Shown: positions 8,492 to 17,540 of the stretch, piece after piece | Layout of the letters: the number at the start of each line of letters is the position of its first letter | Position numbering within the stretch: position 1 is the stretch's first letter | Source of the DNA: QQWI01 sp964522015 | GTDB lineage: Bacteria > Bacillota > Clostridia > Peptostreptococcales > Acidaminobacteraceae | NCBI GenBank assembly: GCA_964522015.1 | Contig: CAZFST010000006.1 | Span: forward strand, 1-64,000 | Reading direction: 5' to 3' | Length of the DNA: 64,000 nucleotides | Notes under the pieces: generated by a model | Told to the model about the DNA's origin: nothing | Database searches by the model: none | Seen by the model: only the letters and a program-made list of their open reading frames with translations | Program-made: the position numbers and the translations under genes

Positions 8492-9280
8492 TTAGATATC
8501 AGATAGTTTTTTATATTCCTTTTGAAATTTCTTAATTATTTTTTTTTCCATTCTAGAAACAGTCATTTGAGAAACACCTAATTCGTCTGCTACATGAATC
8601 TGTGTTTTGTTATTGAAAAATCGATCTTTAATAATTTTTATTTCAATTGGATTAAGTTTTTCCATGCACATGCTGATAAAATCTTGATTCTCAATTAAAT
8701 CAAAATACTTATCATCTTCACCAACAATATCCATTAATTGTATATCTTTATCATCTCCAGAACTATCATAAGTTATGTCTAGAGATTTTGGCGTATAAAC
8801 TTGACTTGCTTCCATTGCTTCAATAATCTGTTCTTCAGTACAAGAAAGATAAAGAGCGATATCCTCTATTTTAGGTATTCTTTGTAAATCTTGCTGAAGT
8901 TTAATTTTAGCTACGTTTATTTTTTTTGACAATTCCTGAATTCTTCTCGGTACTCTAACCGACCAACCCTTATCGCGGAAATACTTTTTAATTTCTCCTA
9001 TAATTGTTGGTGTAGCGAAACTTGAAAATTCAAATCCTCTTGCAATATCAAATCTTTCAATAGCATATATTAAACCTAAAGATGCTACTTGATAAATATC
9101 TTCATAATCAATACCTTTATTAATATACTTTTTAGCTAATATCTCACTTATATACAAATGTCGTCCTATTAATTCGTTTCTTAATTCGATTGCTTTATCT
9201 TCACTATACATAACGAATAATACTTTAGTTTCAAAATCACTGTACTGCGTACGGTGTTTGAATCCACCCTTTTTAGCCAT
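8492..9280 (-). CDS. sigB: RNA polymerase sigma factor SigB (SigB/SigF/SigG family)
   Basis: A 262-aa alternative sigma factor that would direct general-stress transcription. Region 2 is seen in the stretch DYEDIYQVASLGLIYAIERFD and in FSSFATPTIIGEIKKYFRDK; the RVPRR sequence after it is typical of SigB, not the sporulation factor SigF. Region 4 ends in a helix-turn-helix (IHVADELGVSQMTVSRMEKK). It is the last gene of an antagonist - anti-sigma - sigma operon located after gyrA, an arrangement I recall from C. difficile sigB. The same organisation is used by spoIIAA-spoIIAB-sigF, so a sporulation role cannot be fully excluded, but the sequence and the upstream promoter favour SigB. Confidence 0.82.
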   Translation of the reverse strand: MAKKGGFKHRTQYSDFETKVLFVMYSEDKAIELRNELIGRHLYISEILAKKYINKGIDYEDIYQVASLGLIYAIERFDIARGFEFSSFATPTIIGEIKKYFRDKGWSVRVPRRIQELSKKINVAKIKLQQDLQRIPKIEDIALYLSCTEEQIIEAMEASQVYTPKSLDITYDSSGDDKDIQLMDIVGEDDKYFDLIENQDFISMCMEKLNPIEIKIIKDRFFNNKTQIHVADELGVSQMTVSRMEKKIIKKFQKEYKKLSDI

Positions 9281-9318
9281 AGCACCAGCCCCTAATTCAT
9301 CTTTCTTCGTTAACGAAT

Positions 9319-9720
9319 CTATATGATATTCTTTATCAGCGTGATTGCTGTGCCTTGATCTAATGTAGTTACTACACTTACATCATCCATTAGTGATTTC
9401 ATTATAAATATACCTAGACCACCAACTTTAGGGTGCTCTAAATCTGGAGCATGATACTCAAGCATATTAAATCCATTTCCATTATCAATTATTTCAATCG
9501 CATATTGATTTTCTGAAACAATATAGTTAACCTTGTAAGACGAATTATTGTCGCCTGAATGCAAGACAACATTGTTACAAGCCTCACCTACAGCTACTTT
9601 TATATCTTCAATATCATCAAAATCAAAACCACATTGATTTGCAATTACGGAAGCTGTTAATCGTGCAATGCTAACGTACTCAGGTTTAGGTGGTAATTTA
9701 ATCGATATAACTTCCTTCAT
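9319..9720 (-). CDS. rsbW: Anti-sigma factor serine kinase RsbW
   Basis: A 133-aa GHKL-fold kinase that holds SigB inactive and phosphorylates the antagonist RsbV. Visible ATP-binding boxes are EACNNVVLHS (N box, about 47-56), IIDNGNGF (G1) and VGGLGIFIMKSLMDDV (G2). The length is normal for RsbW/SpoIIAB. It lies 16 nt after rsbV and 38 nt before sigB, in one operon. A ribosome site AGAAGGGTG precedes the ATG. Confidence 0.85.
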   Translation of the reverse strand: MKEVISIKLPPKPEYVSIARLTASVIANQCGFDFDDIEDIKVAVGEACNNVVLHSGDNNSSYKVNYIVSENQYAIEIIDNGNGFNMLEYHAPDLEHPKVGGLGIFIMKSLMDDVSVVTTLDQGTAITLIKNII

Positions 9721-9736
9721 CTAGAATCACCCTTCT

Positions 9737-10060
9737 TTAATTGTTCTGTCCAATTACAAAAATCTTATCTAAACCAGTTATACTAAGTAATTTAGAAATA
9801 TTTGATTTTGCATTAACAATAATAATGTCATTTTCATTTTTTTTAACACGCTTTAAAATACCAATTAGAACACCTAGACCTGTACTATCAATATACATTA
9901 ATTCTTCACAATTTAATCTAATATCGGCCTCTCTATCATTAAGTATATTATTGAGTACATCTTTCAAATTGCCAGAAGTATGAATATCAACTTCACCGGA
10001 AATATCAACATGCCAAGAATTGAAACTGTCATCAAAAATTTTCTTAAGCTTCAGCGCCAT
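9737..10060 (-). CDS. rsbV: Anti-anti-sigma factor RsbV (STAS domain)
   Basis: A 107-aa STAS-domain antagonist that binds RsbW and frees SigB when unphosphorylated. The phosphorylatable serine lies in the conserved YIDSTGLGVL segment (about residue 58). GGGGAGG stands six bases before the ATG. As first gene of the operon, it lies just behind the SigB-type promoter at 10089-10114. No phosphatase (RsbU, RsbP or a stressosome gene) is in the window, so the activating input must be elsewhere. Confidence 0.85.
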   Translation of the reverse strand: MALKLKKIFDDSFNSWHVDISGEVDIHTSGNLKDVLNNILNDREADIRLNCEELMYIDSTGLGVLIGILKRVKKNENDIIIVNAKSNISKLLSITGLDKIFVIGQNN

Positions 10061-10088
10061 TTTTTACCTCCCCTTATCTTAAACATCT

Positions 10089-10114
10089 ATTCCCCAATTT
10101 CAGAAAACTTAAAC
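10089..10114 (-). promoter_or_regulatory. SigB-type promoter of the rsbV operon
   Basis: On the minus strand GTTTAA (10114-10109), 14 nt, and GGGAAT (10094-10089) match the SigB consensus (GTTTAA N12-14 GGG(A/T)A(T)). It lies 29 nt upstream of the rsbV ATG, implying positive autoregulation. Confidence 0.7.
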
Positions 10115-10243
10115 AAGTAATTATTATATTTCAAAATAATTGTTAATATATTATGACTATTCGATACATTTCATTTTAACCTATCGACTATACTGTTGCA
10201 ATTCATTTTTAATGATAGTTTATTCTAATAAATCTTATGTAAC

Positions 10244-10270
10244 TATAAAAAAAGAGACTGTTGTCTCTAA
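10244..10270 (-). terminator. Terminator after gyrA
   Basis: On the minus strand GAGAC, a short loop, GTCTC and a run of seven U follow gyrA by about 50 nt. It separates the dnaA-gyrA block from the rsbV operon. Confidence 0.7.
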
Positions 10271-10316
10271 TTTTATAGATTTGATTAATTAGAGCTTAAA
10301 TAATAAACACTAATAA

Positions 10317-12779
10317 TTATTCTTTATCTTCTATGACTTGAATTTCATTTGATTCATCAATATCTTTTATAGGTGCAAAAGCTACCAAATAATCATTCTC
10401 TTCAATTTTCATTACTTTTACACCTGAAGTACTTCTGCCCATTGACGATACATCAGAAACTTTAATACGTATAATTACACCAGCAGAATTTATGAGTATT
10501 AGATGTTCATGTTCTTCTACAATAGCTGCACCTACAATATTACCTGTTTTTTCGGTAACATTGTAAGTAATAATACCTTTTCCGCCTCTATTTTGAAGTC
10601 GGTATTCGCTTAATTTTGTTCTTTTACCATAACCATTCATACTAATAACTAATAATTGAGCATTTTCGGTAATTTTGCCTAAAGAAACAATGTAATCACT
10701 GTTAGATAAATCAATTCCTTTTACGCCAGTCGCAGTACGTCCCATTTCTCGCACATCAGATTCGTTGAAGCGAATAGATTTTCCTTGATTAGTGACACAT
10801 ATAAGTTCATCTACACCATTAGTCAATAAAACACCAACTAACTCATCACCTTCGCGTAAATTTAACGCAATTATACCACCTTTGCGTGCTGTATCATATT
10901 GTGTAATATGAGTTTTTTTAATGATACCATTTCTAGTCATCATTACAAGATAACCTGATTGGAAATCCTTTACTGGAATTACAGCAGTAATTTTTTCACC
11001 TTGTTCAAAAGGCAATAAATTAATAACAGCAGTTCCTTTTGACAATCTCGATCCTTCAGGTATTTGATAAGCTTTTAATTTGTATATTTTTCCTAAATTG
11101 GTAAAGAAGACTAAATAATCATGTGTCGAAGTCATAAACATATCTATGACATAGTCTTCTTCTCTTGTTGAAAGACCTGTTTTACCACGGCCGCCTCTAT
11201 TTTGAGTTTCATACACATCAACAGGAACTCTTTTAATATAACCATGATGTGTTAAAGTGACAGTAACATTTTCTTCATCAATTAGATCTTCGATGTCAAT
11301 TTCATTATAGTCTAACTCCACGTTAGTGCGTCTTTCGTCGGCAAAGCGCGATTTTACTTCCACTAAATTATCGCGTATCAGAGAAAGTAATAATGATTCA
11401 TCAGCGAGAAGTTCCTTTAATGAGTTAATTAGAGTCAGTAACTCTAAATATTCTTCTTCAATTTTTTCCCGTTCCAAACCTTGTAATCTTCTTAATCTCA
11501 TATCAACAATTGCTCGTGCTTGAATTTCAGACAAACCAAATCTATTCATTAACTTGATTTCTGCGTCATTATAAGCACTTCTTATAATTGCAATAACTTC
11601 ATCAATATTATCAATTGCAATTCTATAGCCTTCTAATATGTGTGCTCTTGCCTCTGCTTTATCTAAATCAAATTTTACACGTCTTGTTTCAACATCTTTT
11701 TGATGTGCAATATAACATGTTAATATTTCTCTTAAATTTAATAATTTGGGTTGCCCTGAAACTAGTGCAATCATGTTTATACTAACTGTTGATTGAAGTT
11801 GTGTATGCTTAAATAATTGATTTACAATAATTGAAGGTGTAACATCTCTTCTTAATTCAATGACCACACGTATTCCTTCTCTATTAGATTCATCACGTAG
11901 GTCTGTTATTCCATCAATTTTTTTATTACGAACTAAGTCAGCAATACCCTCAAGTAATTTTGATTTATTAACTTGAAAAGGTATTTCAGTAATTATAATT
12001 GCAAATTTACCACCTTTTAACTCTTCAATTTGATATTTAGATCTAACAACAACTCTACCTTTTCCAGTTTTATAAGCTTTTCTAAAACCTGATACTCCCA
12101 TAATAGTAGCACCAGTTGGAAAATCAGGGCCCTTTAAATTATCTATTAAGGCATCATCATCTATTAATGGATCTTCTATTAAAGCCACTGTAGCATTAAT
12201 TACTTCTCCTAGATTGTGAGGAGGTATAGTTGTTGCCATACCGACCGCTATGCCATTTGAACCATTTACTAATAAATTGGGATATCTAGCAGGCATAACA
12301 GTTGGCTCTTTTTCTTCACCATCAAAGTTCGGTATAAAATCAACTGTTTGCTTATTTAAATCTCTTAATAACTCAGAAGCTAATTTAGTCATCTTTGCTT
12401 CTGTATAACGCATTGCTGCAGCACCATCTCCATCAACAGATCCGAAGTTACCTTGCCCATCAACTAATAATGCTCTCATTGAAAAAGCCTGTGCCATTCT
12501 AACCATAGCATTATACACTGACGAATCTCCATGTGGATGATACTTACCAAGTACATCACCAACAATACGAGCAGATTTTCTATATTTTTTATCATATCCC
12601 AAACCAAGCTCACTCATTGCGAAAAGAATCCTTCTATGAACTGGTTTGAGACCATCACGAACATCTGGTAATGCTCGTGATACTATAACACTCATTGCAT
12701 AATCAATGTATGAACGCTTCATCTCTTCTTGAATATCTATATCATGTATACGTTCCGTTATTTCATAATCATTATTCAA
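10317..12779 (-). CDS. gyrA: DNA gyrase subunit A
   Basis: An 820-aa breakage-reunion subunit of the type II topoisomerase that introduces negative supercoils ahead of forks. The catalytic tyrosine is Tyr125 in AAMRYTEAKM. The GyrA box of the C-terminal wrapping domain appears as QNRGGRGKTG, and the six-bladed pinwheel repeats follow. The protein ends in a short acidic tail. In the quinolone-determining region HGDSSVYNAMVRMAQ, the position equivalent to E. coli Asp87 is Asn90 (codon AAT). It lies 13 nt after gyrB and is followed by a terminator. Confidence 0.97.
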   Translation of the reverse strand: MNNDYEITERIHDIDIQEEMKRSYIDYAMSVIVSRALPDVRDGLKPVHRRILFAMSELGLGYDKKYRKSARIVGDVLGKYHPHGDSSVYNAMVRMAQAFSMRALLVDGQGNFGSVDGDGAAAMRYTEAKMTKLASELLRDLNKQTVDFIPNFDGEEKEPTVMPARYPNLLVNGSNGIAVGMATTIPPHNLGEVINATVALIEDPLIDDDALIDNLKGPDFPTGATIMGVSGFRKAYKTGKGRVVVRSKYQIEELKGGKFAIIITEIPFQVNKSKLLEGIADLVRNKKIDGITDLRDESNREGIRVVIELRRDVTPSIIVNQLFKHTQLQSTVSINMIALVSGQPKLLNLREILTCYIAHQKDVETRRVKFDLDKAEARAHILEGYRIAIDNIDEVIAIIRSAYNDAEIKLMNRFGLSEIQARAIVDMRLRRLQGLEREKIEEEYLELLTLINSLKELLADESLLLSLIRDNLVEVKSRFADERRTNVELDYNEIDIEDLIDEENVTVTLTHHGYIKRVPVDVYETQNRGGRGKTGLSTREEDYVIDMFMTSTHDYLVFFTNLGKIYKLKAYQIPEGSRLSKGTAVINLLPFEQGEKITAVIPVKDFQSGYLVMMTRNGIIKKTHITQYDTARKGGIIALNLREGDELVGVLLTNGVDELICVTNQGKSIRFNESDVREMGRTATGVKGIDLSNSDYIVSLGKITENAQLLVISMNGYGKRTKLSEYRLQNRGGKGIITYNVTEKTGNIVGAAIVEEHEHLILINSAGVIIRIKVSDVSSMGRSTSGVKVMKIEENDYLVAFAPIKDIDESNEIQVIEDKE

Positions 12780-12792
12780 AAGCTCACCTCTT

Positions 12793-14703
12793 CTAGATAT
12801 CGAGATTGGTTACGTACTTTGCATTTTCTTCAATAAATTCACGTCGGGGTTCAACATTTTCCCCCATTAATGTATCAAATATCATATCAGCTTCAACTGC
12901 ATCATCAATTGTAACTTTTAAAATAGTTCTATTCTCAGGATTCATTGTTGTTTGCCAAAGTTGTTCAGGATTCATCTCTCCTAGACCTTTATAACGCTGT
13001 ATATCAATTTTACTATCAGTTCCAAATTCTAATAGAATTTTATCTTTCTCTTTTTCAGAATAAACATAATGCTCTTTTTTTCCTTTTGTAAGTTTATATA
13101 ATGGTGGCTGAGCAATATACAAGTATCCATATTCAATAATTGGCCTCATATATCTAAACAGAAAAGTTAATAGTAATGTCCTAATATGAGAACCATCAAC
13201 ATCGGCATCCGTCATGATCATGATTTTGTGATATCGTATCTTTTCAATATCAAATTCTTCTCCAATACCACAACCAAAAGCAGTTATCATTGCTCTAATT
13301 TCTGTAGAATTAAAAATTCTTGCGAAATTTGCTTTCTCTACATTCATAATTTTTCCGCGTAAAGGTAGTATTGCCTGTGTTTTTCTATCTCTACCATCTT
13401 TAGCTGATCCACCTGCTGACTCCCCTTCTACAATATAAACTTCACATTTTGAAGGATCCTTTTCTTGACAATCCGCTAATTTACCTGGAAGACTCATACC
13501 GTCTAAAAGTCCTTTTCGGCGAGTTAATTCTCGAGCTTTACGAGCTGCCTCTCGAGCTTTTGCGGCTTTTAGACACTTTTCAATAACTATTTTTCCATCC
13601 ATAGGATTTTCTTCAAAATAAGCAGTCAAGAAATCTGCAGTTATAGATTCTGTGATTCCTCTTACTTCAGAATTTCCAAGTTTTGTTTTAGTTTGCCCTT
13701 CAAATTGGGGTTCCTCAATTTTTACAGATACAATAGCTGTTAGGCCTTCTCTTATATCCTCACCAAGAAGGTTAAGTTCTTTTTCTTTTATAAGTTTAAC
13801 TTTACGTGCGTAATCATTAACAACACGGGTTAATGCTGATCTATAACCGCTTAGGTGCGTTCCACCTTCGTGAGTATTTATATTGTTAGCAAAAGTGAAA
13901 ACATTATCTTGGTAACCATCAGTATACTGCATTGCAACTTCTACTACAGTACCTTCTCTAGAAGATTCGAAGTATAAAATGGAATCATGAATAGGATTAC
14001 GATTCTTATTAAGATAGGCAACAAATTCCTTTATTCCACCTTCGTAATGAAATGTATCTTTTGCACCGGTACGTTCATCTTTTAATTCAATTCTAATTCC
14101 TTTATTTAGAAAAGCTTGTTCTCTTAATCTATGTTGTAAAGTCTCATAACTAAATTCAACCACTTCAAAAATTTGACTATCTGGCATGAAAAATGTTTTA
14201 GATCCTGTTTCGTTTGTTTCTCCAATTATATTTAATGGGATAGTAACAGCACCTCTTGAAAACCCTATTTGATATATTTTACCATTTCTTTTTATTTCAA
14301 CACTCATATCTTCAGAAAGAGCATTTACAACAGAAGCGCCAACTCCATGCAATCCACCAGATACTTTATAACCGCCACCACCAAATTTGCCGCCTGCATG
14401 AAGGACTGTATGGATAACTTCTACGGCTGGTATTCCTAGTTTAGGATGATTATCAACCGGCATACCTCTACCGTTATCTTCAACAATAATCCCATTATCT
14501 TTAGTAATAGTACATACAACAGTGTCACAATGGCCAGCAAGAGCCTCATCAATACTATTATTAACTACTTCGTAAACTAGATGGTGTAAACCTTTAACGC
14601 TAGTCGAGCCTATATACATTCCTGGGCGCTTTCTAACCGCTTCAAGGCCCTCTAAAACTTGAATTTGCTCCGCATTATACTCTTGATTAATTCTGGTCGA
14701 CAT
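12793..14703 (-). CDS. gyrB: DNA gyrase subunit B
   Basis: A 636-aa ATPase subunit of gyrase. Seen in order: the GHKL ATPase (EVVNNSIDEALAGH, DNGRGMPV, GGLHGVGASVVNALS), transducer domain, Toprim (YIVEGESAGGSAK, then MTDADVDGSHI) and C-terminal tail (RYKGLGEMNPEQLW). The start is the ATG at 14703, preceded by GGGAGG and overlapping the recF 3' end by 17 nt; an ATG 30 bases upstream lies deeper in recF without a ribosome site. The Toprim motif reads EGES instead of the usual EGDS, so Glu428 replaces the aspartate equivalent to E. coli Asp426. Confidence 0.97.
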   Translation of the reverse strand: MSTRINQEYNAEQIQVLEGLEAVRKRPGMYIGSTSVKGLHHLVYEVVNNSIDEALAGHCDTVVCTITKDNGIIVEDNGRGMPVDNHPKLGIPAVEVIHTVLHAGGKFGGGGYKVSGGLHGVGASVVNALSEDMSVEIKRNGKIYQIGFSRGAVTIPLNIIGETNETGSKTFFMPDSQIFEVVEFSYETLQHRLREQAFLNKGIRIELKDERTGAKDTFHYEGGIKEFVAYLNKNRNPIHDSILYFESSREGTVVEVAMQYTDGYQDNVFTFANNINTHEGGTHLSGYRSALTRVVNDYARKVKLIKEKELNLLGEDIREGLTAIVSVKIEEPQFEGQTKTKLGNSEVRGITESITADFLTAYFEENPMDGKIVIEKCLKAAKAREAARKARELTRRKGLLDGMSLPGKLADCQEKDPSKCEVYIVEGESAGGSAKDGRDRKTQAILPLRGKIMNVEKANFARIFNSTEIRAMITAFGCGIGEEFDIEKIRYHKIMIMTDADVDGSHIRTLLLTFLFRYMRPIIEYGYLYIAQPPLYKLTKGKKEHYVYSEKEKDKILLEFGTDSKIDIQRYKGLGEMNPEQLWQTTMNPENRTILKVTIDDAVEADMIFDTLMGENVEPRREFIEENAKYVTNLDI

Positions 14704-15826
14704 TTCTAACCTCCCGACATGACAAGACAGCACCTTTTTCTACCTCTATTAACTGGAAAGGTGCTATTTCATTATGATCTAAACCTTGCAAATCTGTGGT
14801 TGTAATTATAGTTTGCATTCCTTTTATGGATTGCGTTAATAAACTTTGACGTTCTAAATCTAATTCACTCATAACATCATCAAGGAGCAAAATTGGTGTT
14901 TCTCCTATCTCTTGTTCTATTACTTTAATTTCAGATAATTTTAAAGTTAAAGCTGCTGTTCTTTGTTGGCCTTGGGAAGCATACTTTCTTGTATCATTAT
15001 CATCAATTTTTATAATTAAGTCATCCTTATGCGGACCTATACTTGTAAATCCATATTTTATATCTTTTTCGTATGAATTAACCAGCTGTTTTTTAAATTC
15101 ATTTTCTATTTTATCATATTCGAACTTAGAATGGGCCATTAAAGAGCTAAAATATTGAACTGAAATTGTTTCTTTTCCGTAAGTTAATGATTTATGTGTT
15201 ATTTGAGCAATATTATCAAGTTTATTAATAAAATCTGCTCTTTTTTTTATAACATTCACCCCATAATGTACTAATTGTTCATCCCATACATCTAGTGATT
15301 TTTTTAAATTTGGTTGAAAAAAAATAGTTTTAAGTAATTTATTGCGTTGATTAAGAATTTTATGATAACTTACCAAATCATCTATATACCTTTTACTTAG
15401 ATGAGAGATTTCCCTATCAAGAAAACGCCTTCGTTCAGAAGGACCACCTTTTATTAATTTAAGATCTTCTGGAGAAAATAAAACAACGTTAATACAACCT
15501 ATTAATTCAATTATACTTTTTAGAGGAATCTCATTTAGTAATATTTGTTTTTTTTGGTCTTGCCTATAAATTACATCTATTATTTGCTCTCTATTATTTT
15601 TAAAATATACTATTTTTATTTTGAATGCTGTAGAATTTTTCCTAATCATTTCAATATCTTTAGTCGTTCTAAATGATTTTCCAAATGCACAAAAATAAAT
15701 AGCTTCTAAAATATTAGTTTTACCTTGTGCATTTTGACCAATAATAATATTTGATTTAGAAATAAAATTAATATTATCTTCAGAATAATTTCTATAATCT
15801 TTAAGAATTATTTGTTTTATATACAC
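14687..15826 (-). CDS. recF: DNA replication and repair protein RecF
   Basis: A 379-aa SMC-like ATPase that loads RecA at gaps with RecO and RecR (recR is at 39340). Walker A IIGQNAQGKTN lies at residues 28-38, an ABC signature-like region GQQRT occurs near residue 285, and Walker B LLLDDVMSELD follows. Full length for the family. It sits between the S4 protein and gyrB as in B. subtilis, with a translational overlap into gyrB. Confidence 0.95.
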   Translation of the reverse strand: MYIKQIILKDYRNYSEDNINFISKSNIIIGQNAQGKTNILEAIYFCAFGKSFRTTKDIEMIRKNSTAFKIKIVYFKNNREQIIDVIYRQDQKKQILLNEIPLKSIIELIGCINVVLFSPEDLKLIKGGPSERRRFLDREISHLSKRYIDDLVSYHKILNQRNKLLKTIFFQPNLKKSLDVWDEQLVHYGVNVIKKRADFINKLDNIAQITHKSLTYGKETISVQYFSSLMAHSKFEYDKIENEFKKQLVNSYEKDIKYGFTSIGPHKDDLIIKIDDNDTRKYASQGQQRTAALTLKLSEIKVIEQEIGETPILLLDDVMSELDLERQSLLTQSIKGMQTIITTTDLQGLDHNEIAPFQLIEVEKGAVLSCREVRNVDQN

Positions 15827-15893
15827 AGAATACCTCTTATTTCATTAAACTTTTCATTAAACTTTTAATTATACTATAAGTTTTTGCGAGGTT

Positions 15894-16115
15894 TTACTTT
15901 ACTTTAATGATGTCCTGATTACCCTCATATAATATTGTTATTATATCACCACTAAAACATTTTTTTCCTCTCATTAACATTTCTTCGCCATTATACTTTA
16001 CAAACCCATTAACAATTAAAAATTTTGCATCACCACCAGAACCTACAATTGATGCGTGTTTTAAGAGTTGATCTAATCTAATAAAAGGTGTGGTTATAGC
16101 TATTAAATGTTCCAA
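15894..16115 (-). CDS. S4-domain RNA-binding protein (YaaA/RlbA family)
   Basis: A 73-aa protein that is almost entirely an S4-like RNA-binding fold: residues 13-60 include RLDQLLKHASIVGSGGDAK and VNGFVKYNGEEMLMRGKK. The gene lies between dnaN and recF, the conserved place of B. subtilis yaaA/rlbA. The family is thought to act on ribosomes or ribosomal RNA; its exact role is not visible here. Confidence 0.85.
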   Translation of the reverse strand: MEHLIAITTPFIRLDQLLKHASIVGSGGDAKFLIVNGFVKYNGEEMLMRGKKCFSGDIITILYEGNQDIIKVK

Positions 16116-16138
16116 ATTAAGCCTCCAATAATAAAATA

Positions 16139-16163
16139 GAAGTCCTCAATGGAGAGGACTTTA
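16139..16163 (-). terminator. Hairpin between dnaN and the S4 gene
   Basis: AAGTCCTC (16140-16147) pairs with GAGGACTT (16154-16161). The following U-run on the minus strand is poor, so it probably gives partial termination or an mRNA end within the dnaA-gyrA block. Confidence 0.45.
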
Positions 16164-16168
16164 AATAA

Positions 16169-17275
16169 TTAATGCGAAATTCTAACCGGAAGTACTAAAT
16201 ATGTGTAATCTTGTTGACCAACTGGCCTTATTATACATGGACTTACATTTGTCGTTAATTCAATTTGTACAAATTCTGAATCAATAATTTTTAGTACATC
16301 AAGCCAATATTTAGGATTGAATCCTATTTCAATATCCTGACCCTCTAATTCTATAGAAACAATTTCATTAACACTACCTATCTCAACATTTGAAGAAATA
16401 TATAAAACATCGTCAGTCACTTTAAATTTAACAGATGTACTTTTTCCTTCTCGAGCCAATAAAGAAGCCCGGTCAAGTGCATGATATAAAGAATCTCTTG
16501 AAACAGTCACAAGTGATTTGTAATCTTTAGGCATTATTTGATTATATTTAATAAATTCTCCTTCAAGTAAACGTGTAATAATCATTATATTATCAATCTC
16601 AAATTTCATATATTTATCAGAATAAGTCAGACATATTTCATCACTATTATCATATGAACTTAGTATTTTTAATAATTCATTGAGGGTTTTAGCAGGAATG
16701 ACAGCTTTTGCATCTAAATGATTAGGTACTTTAACTTTTCTAATAGCTACTCTATATAAATCAATAGCTACCATTGTCATTTCACCATTCTCAATTTCAA
16801 GTAAGGAACCAGTTAATATTGGCCTAGTTTCATCTTGAGAAGTTGCAAAAATTGTTTGTCTTATCATATCTTTAAAAATATCTTTATTGATAGAATATTT
16901 AGTTGTGTAATCTATCGTTGGTAAGTCAGGATATTCATCTGCACTAAAACTAGCAAGTTGAAATGAAGATTGCATACTTTTTATTTTCAAATTAAAATTA
17001 TCATCAGATTCAATAAAAACATCAGAATCTGGTAATTTTCGAATTATTTCACCAAAAATTCTTGAACTTATTGCAGCTTTACCTGGTATATCAACAAAAG
17101 CATCTAAAGTAATATCAATAGCGATTGATAAATCATTACCAACGAGTCTTACTGAGTTTTGTTTTGCTTCAATAAAGATACTTTTAAGTATTGGGAGATT
17201 ACTTTTATTAGAAATAGCCTTCTGAACAATATTAAGTGCATCATTCAATTTTTTTTGTGAGATTGTAAACTTCAC
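16169..17275 (-). CDS. dnaN: DNA polymerase III beta subunit (sliding clamp)
   Basis: A 368-aa clamp that tethers the replicative polymerase to DNA. The protein shows three repeated clamp folds; it begins VKFTISQKKLNDAL and ends YLVLPVRISH, as usual for DnaN. I choose a GTG start at 17275, preceded by AGGAGG and 10 nt of spacer, because homologues start at this (M/V)KFT position; the open frame continues 12 codons upstream to an ATG with no family similarity. The spacer between ribosome site and start codon is itself a perfect DnaA box. Confidence 0.95.
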   Translation of the reverse strand: MKFTISQKKLNDALNIVQKAISNKSNLPILKSIFIEAKQNSVRLVGNDLSIAIDITLDAFVDIPGKAAISSRIFGEIIRKLPDSDVFIESDDNFNLKIKSMQSSFQLASFSADEYPDLPTIDYTTKYSINKDIFKDMIRQTIFATSQDETRPILTGSLLEIENGEMTMVAIDLYRVAIRKVKVPNHLDAKAVIPAKTLNELLKILSSYDNSDEICLTYSDKYMKFEIDNIMIITRLLEGEFIKYNQIMPKDYKSLVTVSRDSLYHALDRASLLAREGKSTSVKFKVTDDVLYISSNVEIGSVNEIVSIELEGQDIEIGFNPKYWLDVLKIIDSEFVQIELTTNVSPCIIRPVGQQDYTYLVLPVRISH

Positions 17276-17540
17276 TGTGGATAAACCTCCTCTTATAAAT
17301 GCGCTATGCACAGGGAAAAAGTCATATATTTATTATAAGATAAAAAGAGTAATAGTAATAGGGGCTGTTAGTATGTTAGTAAGCCATACGATTGTTTAAA
17401 AGACTCAATTTCGCTTGAAAACTCACTGTGGATAACTTATTGATTATTAGAATGTTATTGTGTAAATTCGATAATAACAATTCGATATAACTATCCACAA
17501 TCGAAAAAAAGTTATCAACGGGGATAAGAGGTATAACTAT
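17276..17540. other. oriC, dnaA-dnaN part
   Basis: Perfect DnaA boxes (TTATCCACA on either strand) lie at 17276-17284 and 17427-17435; near matches are at 17491-17499 (CTATCCACA) and 17512-17520 (TTATCAACG). The spacer is AT-rich and holds no gene. This is the B. subtilis-like incC position of a bipartite origin. Confidence 0.75.

Noticed and set aside
8492..10060. Sporulation operon spoIIAA-spoIIAB-sigF
   Set aside because: Gene order fits, but the RVPRR region of the sigma factor, the location beside gyrA and the SigB-type promoter favour rsbV-rsbW-sigB.
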